NCBI GenBank assembly: GCA_930367215.1
Contig: OV884058.1
Coordinates: forward strand, 105,113,802 to 105,177,801
DNA length: 64,000 bases
Direction: 5' to 3'
From: Pollenia angustigena
Taxonomy: Eukaryota > Arthropoda > Insecta > Diptera > Polleniidae
Below are positions 10,898-22,235 of the stretch, in pieces. Under the pieces are notes generated by a model. The model did not search any database. It saw nothing but the letters and a program-made list of their open reading frames with translations, and was not told the DNA's origin. Position numbers and translations under genes: made by a program. Positions within the stretch are counted from its first letter, which is position 1, and every line of letters begins with the position of its first letter.

Positions 10898-12026
10898 GCT
10901 TTGGTGTACTAAACTTCGGTGTAATGTAAATGGGCTTTTATTTTAATATCTTAAATCTTTAAACCGCTTAAATATTTCGTTTTTTATATAAATAAACAAT
11001 ATTTAGCACGTGAATTTTAAGCTGTGCAATTTTGAATAAATTAATATAATAAATGTCAGAATTTGCTCGACTTCTTTTCTTAATTTAAGATTTATTAAGA
11101 TCAATGTTCTATCATGTTCAATGAATGACCTTGTGTGATATATAACTTTTTTCTTCTTATAAAACATTTTTAATTTGAAACTCTAGATAATTTTTAAAAC
11201 ACATAATTTCAATGAGTATTAAAAGTTATTTAATGATTTTTGTGCGTAGGTATGCTTTTTTATAAATTTGTTGTATACTCATATTCGTTTAGTGGTTTGA
11301 AATATTTTGGTTTGCATTATTAAAGTTGTAACAATTTTAATGTTGTTTTCCTTGATTCTTTTATTAATAAAAAAAAGTTTTATATATGAAAATTGAATAA
11401 ATAACACAGGAAATATGCATATATTCTCGTTCAGACAACTGTAATAATTTTTGACTCCCAAGAAAAACTTTGATATAATAATTTTGTTTGATGATTTCGT
11501 TAAGTCCGTTTGTTAAGTGAAATAATGGTTATACAAATTCTAAAAAAATATTATAAATTTGTTATTTTGGAACAGAGTTTTAAAATCCTTTTTTCATTTC
11601 AAAGATTTAAGTTTTGCTTTTCAAAAGTAAAATATTTTCAAAAAGTAATTTCAATTTTTGGGAATACAAAATTTTAATTTCAAAAGATTTTGTTATTCGT
11701 AACTGGGAATTAAGCACGAATAACAAAATCTTTTGAAAGTAAACTATTTTTTGAAAATCTTCTAGGAAATTGAGGCGTTAAAATCGTAAGTAGAGAAGTA
11801 AACACTTTTGGTTAAGCTCTTATTTGATCCTAAAAATCGATCTTACTTTTAATAAAAAGTACAATAATGCAGCTATCCAAATGTAATACACCTTAATGCA
11901 TGTCAATCGGCAATTAGTTTTATGATTAATTAAACACGATTATTTTGGTACATTTATTTTAAGTGCTTGTGTGTGGTTTTCTTTCAAGAACTTACCCTGC
12001 AGGAAATCTACTGCTGTACTAATTCA
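10898..12026. other. AT-rich spacer with one perfect hairpin
   Basis: No gene seen. At 11678-11738 a hairpin has about 22-bp arms (CAAAAGATTTTGTTATTCGT and its complement) around a short loop, perhaps a remnant of a small foldback. Confidence 0.5.
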
Positions 12027-12034
12027 CGATTGAC

Positions 12035-13263
12035 TAGAGTTGTCAATTATCCGCCTTTCAACTTTGTTCGAATAATTCAAATAATTGTTTTTGTTCGTCC
12101 GATCAAACGATTAAATCTAAAAATTTATTCGATTAATCGACGAGAATAACGAATAAAAAAATTATTTGTACAAAAAAATTACTATGGAAAATCTTCCATT
12201 CCATCCGCTATGACTTCTTTTTTTGACGCATAACATTTTTCGTCTTAACTCCATATCGTTGTATTACTTAAAGGCATCGTTAAACCCTTCATTTCTTCAT
12301 AATCCGATATTACTCTGGATTACGAAAGGCGTTGGCAGATCACCATCTTCAGCCAAACTTCTGTCTACAATTTCTTCTATAGAACAGCCGCTGTGTCTCT
12401 TAATGTATTTTTCCATTGGACCAAGTTTGACATTTCTTGATGTTGTTGGATAATCTTCCAATCTTCCAAAATAATACAATAACAACATTTTCTACTTTCA
12501 AGATATGAATTATATAAATCAATTCTCTATTTTTAAGCTTTTTGTTTAGTTATACATTTTTCACCCGAAATTGAAAAATCCTCTTTCTTGAGAATTTTTA
12601 ACGTTTGATTTAAAAATAAAACAGCTGACACAATTGAGAAGGTGAGTTGCAAAACTCGTTTGTTGCAAAATTAAAAATACGAGATGGCAAATGATTCTTT
12701 CAGTTGTTTTGGCGCTTTATTAGACGAAATATTCTGATTGCATCAATGCATGTCCGTGCTAAAATCACGAAAGGGGAAATGCATTATTGATACAATTATT
12801 ATATTTCTTCTCATTAAGCGCCAAAAGAACTATTAGAATCAACTGTCATCTTGTATTTTTAATTTTGTAAGAGCGAGTTTATTAACTCACCTACTCAATT
12901 CTGTAACGAGCGAGTTTATTAACTCACCTACTCAATTGCTTGTTAAGATTTGTTTAATACGATTCACAAAATACAAAACGGTTTTTGCTTACTAAACATT
13001 GAGATTAATTACAACCAGGGCTATGGCAACAATATTTTTTAACTTTCCTACATTTTGTATAAAATCACTAAAAACTTAGGAGAATAAGCAAAATTCTAAG
13101 CTTCTATTTATTTTATTTTTTAATAAAAACAATTTTCGATTAATCGACATTAATTAATCGATTTATTCGTTATTCGAAAATCGTCGTTTTGAAATTATGC
13201 GAACAAGAGTTTGGTTTTGTTTGATCGATTAATCGAATTATTCTTAATCGGTTGACAACTCTA
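12035..13263. mobile_element. hAT element, non-autonomous, 1.23 kb
   Basis: Inverted ends TAGAGTTGTCAA and TTGACAACTCTA, flanked by near-identical 8-bp duplications CGATTGAC (12027-12034) and CTATTGAC (13264-13271). Near both ends the palindromic motif TTAATCGATTAATCGA and its variants are repeated. A transposase fragment lies at 12297-12488. Around 12633-12945 an inner inverted repeat is present, and a block with GAGCGAGTTTATTAACTCAC is directly duplicated (about 12870-12945). Confidence 0.8.
12297..12488 (-). pseudogene. hAT transposase N-terminal fragment
   Basis: The minus-strand frame holds VKLGPMEKYIKRHSGCSIEE followed by IVDRSLAEDGDLPTPFV. This resembles, from memory, the N-terminal linker region of insect hAT transposases (basic stretch, then an amphipathic segment ending in AEDG-L-F-V). 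No start, zinc finger or catalytic core remains. It lies inside an element with hAT ends, which supports the call; the family match is recollection, not a search. Confidence 0.5.
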
Positions 13264-14458
13264 CTATTGACACAGTCACCAGTATTGTCATTTAACATGT
13301 GCGTGTTATTGGAAATCTATTACTGTCGTTGGTATTATTGACTAGGTACAGTACTTTTCACTTATAGTCCATTCCGCTTAAAGACCAAAAACGGATATAA
13401 GCGAAAACTGTGCTATTCACACGCAGATTTTTTCGAATTTCATACAAATTATTTGTTCTAAGGCCCATTTCGCTTGTAGTCCATTTTCGTTTAAAAGCCA
13501 CATTTTCTTAGCATGCGTATATATGTAATTCTTCAAGCAAAAATATTCGCTCAACTGGCAACAATCAAACTTCATAGAAAAAAACGCTAATAAGAATATT
13601 AGAGTTTTTTCATATAGACTTTGACGTTTGGGATAACAAAAAATTGTCAGGTTATTTGATATTTATGTTGTGTTTGACTTCGTCATCCAAAGAATTAAAA
13701 TGAATCTCAAACTCATTTGTTTATATTGAAATCTTATAAAGCATTTGAATTATTAATAAAAAAAAGATTTTTATCAAGGTTTCGTTATAATGTGCTAAAT
13801 TCCCATTTCATACTATTGACAAACTGAAGTTTTTGTTTTAACTATTTATTTAAAATAAATCAATATTTGGTTATGTTTTAAATATACTTTTATTTTTTTT
13901 AAAAAGAGTGGTTTTATTGAAGAAAATCATTTTTATATAGTCCAAAATGTGGATTATACAAGGTTTCACTTATTATCTATAAAATGGCTTATAAAAAAAA
14001 TCGTTTATAGTCCAAATGCAACTATAGTAGTGGACTATAAGCAGTGTTGCCAATTTAGCCATTTAGTGGCTAGATTTAGCCATTTTTCACCCTGTTTAGC
14101 CATTAAAAAATGAATTTAGCCATTAGCCATTTTTTAAGCCATTTTTCGACTTGTTTAGCCATAAAATTTTTTTGCCGTTTTTCTTTTAAAAGAATAATTT
14201 TTATTTTATTATAAAAATTATAAAAGTAAAATAAACATTTTGAACAATTAAAATTCCTTAAATTAAAAACACAACTTTTAAAAATGTTGAAAATCGCTAT
14301 AAACTATCACGCTGAAACATCTTTCAAAATAAAGGAACAGTATTCCACTATTAAATTTATAAAATGGATTCACACAAACATCGCTTTATCTTTCTGGTTG
14401 CAAGTATTTCAATAAAGGGATGAAGGCGGTAACAATTGTTTAAGAAATTTCAGAATTG

Positions 14459-14560
14459 ACTATAAGGTTTCTCTCACTTCCATGGTGTAATGCTGAAGTA
14501 GAGAGGGTGCTTAGCCAAGTAAATATCGATAAAAGTAATTTGAGAAATAGGTTACATTAA
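14459..14560 (+). pseudogene. hAT transposase C-terminal (dimerisation) fragment
   Basis: A plus-strand frame reads FLSLPWCNAEVERVLSQVN then IDKSNLRNRLH and stops. This is the conserved hAT C-terminal block (consensus of the type L-S-x-x-x-N-A-x-x-E-R-x-F-S-x-x-x-x-x-K-x-x-L-R-N-R). Phe in the family's RxFS is Leu here. It ends at a stop as a true C-terminus would. The rest of the transposase is not readable in one frame. Confidence 0.85.
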
Positions 14561-14619
14561 GCAACCGTTAATTCGATTTTATCAATTAGGTAAATATTTT
14601 TACCATAACAATATAATAT

Positions 14620-14905
14620 TTATACCACCACCACAACAGTGGAGATCGTACTATGCGTTTGTGCTGATGTCTGTAACATCCTAAAATATTGGTCGTTAGC
14701 CCACCTTTACGTAAACCGATTGGCTTGGAATCTCTTTCTGAGTCGAATTAACGATGTTTGTCCGGCTGGCTGGCTGTCAATGTAAACCTTGTGCGCAAAG
14801 TACAGGTCGCAATTTAGAGATTATTTGATAAAATTTGGTACAAATTGTAGAGCATCATAAAGTCTGGTTTAACCGACTATACTTTCTAACTTGTTTTTGA
14901 TTGTA
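14620..14905 (+). repeat. Fragment of a dispersed dipteran repeat
   Basis: Contains TTGTCCGGCTGGCTGGCTG, CTTGTGCGCAAAGTACAGG and a tail TTTCTAACTTGTTTTT similar to the end of the 153-bp repeat family. A related piece with CTTGTGCACAAAGTACAAG is at 55475-55800. Confidence 0.55.
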
Positions 14906-15515
14906 GATCTGGACTCAAAAGGTTGGGTAAATGTTGTCGTAATAATGATTTACCTTCACATTATTTAAGACTTATGATTATTTGAAACTAATGAGTGATT
15001 CCTATGAGATGGACAATAACGACATCGAATTTTTCGATGATTTAATTCTTTAATATTAATTTATTTTAATATTAATTTACGTTTATTCTTATTAAACAAA
15101 TTAATCTTAACACACAATTTCATCATAAACAACTTTAAATAGTTTAATTATTTTTTGTTATTGAATTTTTATGTGATTTTATTAAAAAAAGCTTTTAGCC
15201 ATTTTTTAGCCCATTTTTAGCCATTTTTTTCCGTAAATTTAGCCATTTTTGGTCACCAAGTTTTGGCAACACTGACTATAAGCGAAAAGTACTGTAGTTA
15301 TTTTGGGACCATATCGGGCCCTAACCGCGAAAATAACGTAAGCGACATCATTTTATTTTTCGTTTGTTTTAATTTAATGACTTTATTGGCCACACTTGCA
15401 TCATCTCCTTAAATTTTATGGTCACATAAGGTACCGTTACGATTTTATAGCAACAACAATTTTATCGTAAGCGACAAATTTAATACATGACGTTAGCGAT
15501 AAATTTAATACATGA

Positions 15516-15748
15516 CAGAATGTAATGCATTTTCTGGCCCACTACGGCCTTCGTCAGCATTCTTTATGTCACACTGGATAGTGATATGTTATAAATTGAA
15601 TGTATTTAACTCAACAATTTTAGGAAATAGAAACTGGGAATTAAAATTGTTGAGTTAAAATCATTCAATTTATAAATTATCACTAACCAGTGTGACACAA
15701 AAAATGCTGACGAAGGCCATAGCGGGCCAGTAAATGCATAACATTCTG
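15516..15748. mobile_element. Palindromic foldback MITE, 233 bp
   Basis: Almost the whole segment is an inverted repeat: CAGAATGTAATGCATTT... CTGGCCC and CTTCGTCAGCATT on the left pair with GCTGACGAAGGCC and CATAACATTCTG on the right, around a centre near 15635. Just left of it, AAATTTAATACATGAC is directly duplicated (15476-15515). No sure target duplication. Confidence 0.8.
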
Positions 15749-15752
15749 CTGG

Positions 15753-16712
15753 TGTCTAATAATTGAAAAAATGTTTCTGTACATTATTGTATGTCCTCAT
15801 TGCTATCCAAAGGATAGTTATGGTAAAATGTAACAAGAAGATACAAGATAATAGTATGGTAGCGTTTAAAGTCATTCCTGCAAACTGAAGGAATAGGACA
15901 TGGTCCAACTAGTTAGTCTGCTCGAAACGCCTGCTTTTTGCAGAGTTGTGTTTTTTACGTGCAATTGATTTTGTAGCAATTGATCTTTCATTTCTTCCAT
16001 TTTTTACCCAACAATTGCTTTTGTTCTTGACATCTTTATCATTTCTTACACAAACAAAATGTGTGTTGTTTTTTCTATTGTTGGATTGTTTTAGTTGTGC
16101 GCAGACCTACTATTTGGGCCAAGAAATAGGACTATTACAAAAAAGCTTTATAAAATACATAACTGAAATTTAGCTCATAGAATAAATTCGAAAAAATAAA
16201 AAATGTCGAATTTAATTATTTTATTAAAAAAAATTATAACCTACGAATTATTAAAAACGATTATGCCACCGAAGCATTATCACTCAGTTGTCGGCGACAA
16301 GCCTTTGGCAGCAATTTATACTTCTCAGTTGTTGTTGACAAACATTTTTTCGTATTAAAGGTCGCCAAAAAGTCACCAAAATAGTCGACAAAAGTGGTTA
16401 CTTGGAGACACTTGCACCCAGGTTTCCTTCAGGGTTGGTTGGTTAACGTGTTAGCACGCACAGATCTATGTCTGCTGCAAGTAGAGTCGAAAGTTACTCC
16501 GTTTTGACAAAAGGTAGTAAAACTTTTATGTGTATGGGTGCATATTATGTTTCCAGTTATTCCAAACTGTTGCTAACTCATTCGTTTCTTAATCGATTTA
16601 TGTATGTTCTTAGATGTCTTAAAAATCTTATAAATGTAGCTTTTACATCAAAGTAAAATCAAAATACTTTCCTGTTAAACCATGACATTAGTTTTTTAAC
16701 TTAACATAGCGT
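15753..16712. other. Spacer, no gene recognised
   Basis: Open frames at 15946-16173 and 16468-16656 show no recognisable domain and no promoter or splice support. Confidence 0.45.
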
Positions 16713-16838
16713 CTTCACCTGACAATTTTTTGTCATACCAAACGTCAAAGTCTATATAAAAAAACTCGAAAATTTTTGTCAGCGGTTTTTTTTATATGAA
16801 GTTTGACGTTTGTTGTGACAAAAAATTGTCAGGTGAAG
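16713..16838. mobile_element. Small foldback MITE, 126 bp
   Basis: CTTCACCTGACAATTTTTTG at the left pairs with its complement at the right end; CAAACGTCAAAGT / GTTTGACGTTTG continue the stem. One arm is also present alone at 13610-13665 (GACTTTGACGTTTG...AAAATTGTCAGG), so it is a dispersed family. Confidence 0.75.
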
Positions 16839-18055
16839 TCCCCATGTCAACGACAATGTAAACTACTATTCTTCGACCGATTTTAAACCAAATTTTTTAT
16901 TAATGGAAGCCAAAACTTCTTTCACAATCAAAAAAACATTTTCATTTGGTGTTCATAATAGAGCAACAATTTCTTTTGCAACCACACACATCTTGCATTA
17001 AGAAACCGTTTGCAAATTTTAGCCACAACAATATTATGTATTTATTATTATTTTTTACAACATTATGTTAAAATTTTCATTCAAAACTAAATAAAATTAT
17101 ATTAAACGTCAGAAACAATTTCATACCAATTGTTGCTGAAGTTAAAGTAGACTCAACTTTAGTAACGTTTTTGATTTAAAAATGAAAGGAAAATATATGA
17201 AATACTTTGGGAAGAAAAAATATAGAAGAAAAAACGAAATTGTTGCTGTGATTGTGAGCAAAGCTTTAATGTTTTAAATAAATAAGAATTTTTAAATCAG
17301 TTTTAAATTTTTGAAGTCTGTAATTTTAAGATTATAAGAAATAAAAAATTGACTATTTGAAATTAGAATTTAGAAGACACATACATATGAATATGAAATT
17401 TCAAAAGAAAATCGAAAAATGTGACTTTATTGTCTCCTTTCTATCCTCTAATATTTTTTAAATGTCCAGACGTAATACATACTATGTAGTGCATTTATTC
17501 TTTATAATATAATAGAAATGTTAACTAGCATCATTATAATTTTAATAAACATCATTATAATTTTATTCTTAGTTAAATAATGCTCATCTTAAGCAACCTT
17601 TTTGTTCTACTAAGCATTTTTCTTTAGACCATTCAAATCATTTACAGTTACTAAACCGTTAGCACTTCCATTACCTCCGACGCCATAGCCTAAGGTTTTA
17701 GATGCGTTAATATAGATCTCCAGATCCACATTAATTATTTTTGGTTTCGATAATCTGCAACTGTCCCTTTCTTATCTTTACCCGGACAATCAAATGATTG
17801 ATAAAGAACTTTTCTATCATCTTCATCGGTACGTAGACGTATTCTGCAGCCATATGTGTCTTTTAAGTTAATTTAAGGAAATTATTTTTCAGGGCTTAGA
17901 AAACTGCAGTCAAAACCAAAAACTGTCGAACAAAAACGAAAATGTGTGTACAACTTTTTGCTTTTTGTGTTGGTTTGACAGCGACTGTTTACATTTAATG
18001 AATCAGAATTAAATGCAACAGTTTTTTTTTTTTTTTTGCAGAATTTACAATTTTT
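16839..18055. other. AT-rich spacer
   Basis: No coding frame, tRNA or terminal-repeat pair recognised. A 15-base oligo-T tract near 18025 lies just 3' of the peptide gene on the minus strand. Confidence 0.5.
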
Positions 18056-18238
18056 CTACTTTGACTGCAGTTTTTTAAATGCTGATTGTTTTATAAATTC
18101 GTTCAAAAATACTTTACCATGTTCATATTTGTAACTAAGTTTTTCTGTAATAGACTCATCTTCTTCAAGGGGCTTTGCTGTGGCAATTTTAAAAGTTATA
18201 TTAATTATAAGCAATAAGACTATTATTTTATTCAGCAT
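18056..18238 (-). CDS. Small secreted peptide precursor, unrecognised
   Basis: A 60-codon frame starting at ATG 18238. Residues 1-21 (MLNKIIVLLLIINITFKIATA) form a textbook signal peptide: one Lys, a long Leu/Ile core, then A-T-A before the predicted cleavage. The mature part is about 39 residues, begins KPLEEDE, is acidic first and Lys-rich at the end (FKKLQSK), and has no cysteine. An upstream in-frame TTG exists, but the ATG gives the signal peptide directly. A TATA box and a TCAGT initiator lie at normal spacing upstream, giving a 5' leader of about 65 nt. No AATAAA is seen close downstream. I do not recognise the family. It could be a peptide hormone, a linear defence peptide or a seminal/salivary peptide; these are guesses from form only. 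Confidence 0.6.
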   Translation of the reverse strand: MLNKIIVLLLIINITFKIATAKPLEEDESITEKLSYKYEHGKVFLNEFIKQSAFKKLQSK

Positions 18239-18300
18239 TTTGGAGCAGCTAATAATTTTTTTTATAAACAAACTACTACTTGATATCGGTGGTTTTAATT

Positions 18301-18338
18301 ACTGAATAAATTTTTAGTACAATTGTTACCTTTATATA
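18301..18338 (-). promoter_or_regulatory. TATA box and initiator of the secreted-peptide gene
   Basis: On the minus strand TATATAAA reads 18338-18331 and the initiator TTCAGTA is centred on 18303, about 33 nt downstream of TATAAA. That is the usual arthropod TATA-to-start distance. The predicted start is A at 18303, 65 nt before the ATG. Confidence 0.6.
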
Positions 18339-18339
18339 C

Positions 18340-19210
18340 ATATAAGAAACGCAAATCTATATACAAATCGGCTAAGGCAAAACAGTTAAGAACACTTTCC
18401 TCCTCTGTATGTCAACCGATTTGAACAAAATATACACCATTAAAGAGGTATTTACTCAAAGAAGTGCACAATGTATATTTAATCTGTTCAATAATTTCAG
18501 AGCTATAAGCGTTCAAAATTGTTACTCACACAAATGCAAAATAAATAAATAAAAATTTATTTAGGGTGATCGATCATTCGACATTTTTCAGAAACCGGTT
18601 TTCGAATATTTCGACTATATAAATCAGACCAGGCAAAACAGTTAAGAACGCTTTATTCCTTTATTTGTCAACCGAACCCCTATGGGAACAAAAAAGGGGC
18701 AATATGGAAAACTAAATTTCTTTTTTTCTTTTCTGTGCTTCATGTGATAATTTTTAAATTTTCTATAATATAGAACTTAGAAACATAATATTATAGGTTA
18801 TTTTTTGTTTTTCATCTGGAACTTTTTGAATTTTCGTTAATATTCGACCTATAAAGATAAAATTATGCATTAAACTGGGTGAATAAGAACATGTAAGGGG
18901 AGCTTTTTGGTACTTTTTCGTTATACATTTGGTACTTTGATTAATTTTCGTTAATATTAGACATAGAAACATAAAATTAAACGTGCAACGTCCTGAGTGG
19001 ATGACAATATATAAAGGAGACTTGTTGGTACTTTTTTGTTTTTCAAATGGTATTTTTTATACTCAACTTACAAAATTAAATTAACTCACGTAGAAGATAA
19101 AATATGAACCGGAGGTTGGTCCCTCGCCAAATCGATCCACTTTGAAGGAAAAAATAAATGCTCGAATTATGTTTTCTTCATAGTTACAAAAAAAAGTTAT
19201 GGTCGAATTT
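18340..19210. repeat. Degenerate dispersed repeats
   Basis: A block GGCAAAACAGTTAAGAAC ... TGTCAACCGA occurs twice (about 18374-18420 and 18615-18672). From 18700 the sequence carries GGTACTTTTT and TTCGTTAATATTNGAC blocks, and near 19110 the phrase CCAAATCGATCCACT. All recur at 38990-39420 and 40230-40560, so this is a low-copy dispersed element without visible coding. Confidence 0.5.
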
Positions 19211-20760
19211 TGACCATAAGGCGAACACTAGTTCAATTAAAATTATTAAACAAAAATCTAATTAATTAGTTAATGATTTGATAAAAACCATTAACAAATT
19301 GCTACGTATTTATTTTGATAACAAGAAATTGATTTTATTATAAACAAAAATAATTATACATAGGCGATGATAGTAAGTGTGTCCTAACTCAAAAAATGGC
19401 AATTTGTAGGTTTTTGCAATCTTTAAATTTTGAGATTCAAATTAATTTATAGATTAAAACTGCTGTCTATGTGTTTAATTATTAATCGAGATTTTCAAAA
19501 ATATTGCCATTCTAAATTAGATCTTTCTCTTCCATAACTGGAAGTAAGTAGCTTATCATATATATACCTTTCCAATACTTTTCCCAGAGTATCTAAAAAA
19601 TAGGCCGGCCAATCTCAATATTTTATTGGGGTTTAATATTAAAACTCACTTTATTTTTGCTTTTCCCAGGCAGCAGGGATTTCATCCATTTTGTTTGGTT
19701 TGGTTTGTCCTTTAAAGCCGTTTTTAATGCTTTTAGAAACTTTTACGACGCCAAATGTTCAGACTATTTTGGATAATTTTGTCTTTTGGCTAAACATTTT
19801 AGCTTCTGCCGACGTTTCTTCGTATGGTTGACTTTTAAAGGAAAATATCAGTCATGCTTTGACAATCGGACGATTTGAAATCGGTTAACGCCAGATTTAT
19901 TTTATGGTGTTCTGAGACTGTTGTTGTTGTTGTAACAGCTCAACCTGAAAAACAAGTATGTATGCATAAAATTTTTTCTATTCTCTTCCCATTCGCTCTG
20001 TCCATCCAACTCAGCTAAATCAAGACCCAGTAGCTGTGCCACCTCACGTGAGCCGGCTTATAAGGACACTGTTTCTAGCTGGGTTTAGCTTGCACTGCAG
20101 TTGAATAGGCGTCGTGTGGGCCTAGTCAATATGCAGGTCAAAGGTAAGAAAGGGTGCTATTTATTCCTGACATCAATATCAGTCTAGTCCGAAGTGGTAA
20201 GTCCCGTTCTTCGTTTGGAACAGTTGGCGGACGATCTAATAAAACAATATTTTCTCAGTGGCTGTTAATAGTAATCTCCACTGACTTCCTATGAATTTCA
20301 CTTAGAGCAGAAAGGGAACTGAAAAGCTATGTTTGTTCGATGTTTGACATTCTGTTAAATTTTCGTCGTAAAAAGCAGCGTGGCCGATTTTTAAAAATGG
20401 AACAAATATTTCACCTCAACATTATTTTATATACAAGTAAATTTGTCAATCAAACTTGTTTATTTTACTAAAGTTTTAAAAAAACTAGCGTTTTAAGTTT
20501 ATGGTGTTTTCAATTCCAGCTTTTGTTTTATCAAACAAAATTTCACCACTGCAATTAAGGCTTATTAAGCTAATTTTTGAGATAGGTCTTTATTATAGAT
20601 CCTATGGAAAATTATCTTCACGAAATTTAATTTCTTGTCTTAGCGAACTATAGTGTTTATGACGTAGTAAAGTGTTTTCCGAGAGTGTGTTTTATATGAA
20701 ACGCATGAAAAATTAAGACGGTGCATATCAGACCATGTTGAACATATTGTTAGGCCAGAC
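19211..20760. other. Spacer, no gene recognised
   Basis: Contains a short GTT microsatellite near 19920. From about 19990 to 20350 base composition is more balanced than the surroundings, perhaps an old retroelement piece, but I cannot read a protein. Confidence 0.4.
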
Positions 20761-20796
20761 ATTCCCCAGCGCATATGAGGATAGCGTAGATCTATC

Positions 20797-21450
20797 TTTC
20801 AGGCGGAGATCTACGCCATTCTTATATGCGCTTGGGAATATCTGAGGGACTCAGATTATTTATAAGATCGGATAGACAAGCCGCTCTTAGAGCACTAACT
20901 TATTTGGATGTGAGGTGCAGGTTGGTCATGGACTGTGACTCTGAACGATTTCGGAAAACACAACGACTTGAAGTGGTTTTGGGTACCCGGCCACGAGGGA
21001 CATATGGGCAACGAAAGGGCTGATTGTTTGGTAAACAGGGGCGCTTGTCGTCCTTTTATTGGTCCTGAGCCTTTCTTGGGCGTCCCTGCTAGTCGTATTA
21101 GGGATACAATCCGGACATGGTCCGAACGTGAATTCCTTCGCACATGGACGTTGGTTTCTGCATTGCGACAGTCCAGGAGATTTGTGACCCTACCCCTTAG
21201 TGGAGCAACTATGCATCTTTTGCTTGGGAAGGGGGAACGAACTAAGGCTGCTTGTTGGACTATTTACGTGCACTGTGGTCTTAGATACCATCAGTTCATA
21301 ATGGGTAATGTTGATACCAGTGCAGTGGGGTTGATGACGAGACGTCGGACATCTGCTCTGCTGCTGTCCCGCTTTGGGAACTTCTAGGCGGAAATTTTTC
21401 GGGGGGCATATGATGGGCCCAACTGAGATCTTTGCTCTTTTACCAGGCAG
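20797..21450 (+). pseudogene. Non-LTR retrotransposon RNase H domain fossil
   Basis: Plus-strand fragments in different frames read FQAEIYAILICAWEYLR, then SDRQAALRALTYLDVR, then (after a shift near 20935) LKWFWVPGHEGHMGNERADC. These are the RNase H blocks of the I/LOA/R1 kind of LINE: the acidic AE, the SDRQAA block and the VPGHxGxxGNExAD motif. A Cys/His-poor degenerate tail follows to about 21450. Stops (TAA after SDYL) and frameshifts make it dead. Just upstream, 20761-20793 is an inverted copy of 20807-20840. Confidence 0.85.
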
Positions 21451-22235
21451 GGTAATTGTATTTGTACGTAGCCTGAACCTGACGTGATGAGATGCACGGG
21501 CTGCATCTCATCACGTGCTTATGGCCCTCTGTATATATCTATCTATCTAGACCAGCTGTAAAAAATCATCTAACCTTGTGGTTCCCACAATATGGAACAA
21601 CAAAGAGCACATACTACAGGTACCTCAACGGCTTTGGTAATGGACATATATATTTAGCGAACGCACTTCGCGCACAAGCGATTTTAACTGGATTCCACGT
21701 TCACCGCATTTAACAGCTTCTAAGAGTTTTCTTTAAAAAATATTTGAAAGAAAGATAACCATCCTCAACTAAAAACCATTACATCAGAAATTTTTCAAAA
21801 AGGAAACTATGTTAAAAATATCACATATGTATATATGAAGCAGAAAATATTCACCACTAACGAAATGTTATTTTTTAAAGCTTTTTCAAAAAAATCCCCA
21901 ACAGTCAGTGCTGTCAGAAGTGGCGACTTATAAACCAATATTATTAAGGCAATATTTAGAAAAGTTTGCGATTATTTTGGTGATTTTTAAAACGCATTGA
22001 AGCTTATGTTTCAGACGTTAAATTAAATATCATTGCCTTGAAAACATTAAAAAAGTTGTTCCTTTAGAAATTCTGAATAACGTTTAAGCTTTTTTAGATT
22101 TTCAGAAATTTTCCTTATTAATTGTTTAAGTATTAAAATCAAGTTTTATTTTTAAAATTACTTTTTAACCATTATGATTTTTTTTTTTTTTTGTTTGCAA
22201 ACTAAAAGTTATTGTTCAGAAATAAAAGTTATTTC
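21451..22235. other. Spacer
   Basis: A hairpin at 21486-21514 (TGATGAGATGCA / TGCATCTCATCA) is the only structure noted; the rest is AT-rich without recognised genes. Confidence 0.45.

Larger units (their letters stand above)
14042..15274 (+). mobile_element. hAT element with repeated TTTAGCCATTTTT subterminal motif
   Basis: Ends CAGTGTTGCCAA and TTGGCAACACTG, with an exact 8-bp duplication ACTATAAG (14034-14041 and 15275-15282). About seven copies of TTAGCCATTTTT-like sequence sit in the first 120 bp and four more in the last 80 bp, all in the same orientation, although the termini are inverted. A hAT transposase C-terminus fossil lies at 14459-14560. Confidence 0.93.
13349..15294. mobile_element. 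TA-flanked pogo/Tc1-like element interrupted by a hAT element
   Basis: Ends CAGTACTTTTCACTTATAG on the left and CTATAAGCGAAAAGTACTG on the right are inverted repeats flanked by TA (13347-13348 and 15295-15296). About 705 bp belong to this element; the rest is the hAT insertion at 14042-15274, which sits 20 bp from the right end. The CAGTA start and TA duplication resemble pogo-group elements. No transposase of its own seen. Confidence 0.85.

Noticed and set aside
20895..21143. 82-codon minus-strand frame
   Set aside because: Antisense shadow of the RNase H fossil.
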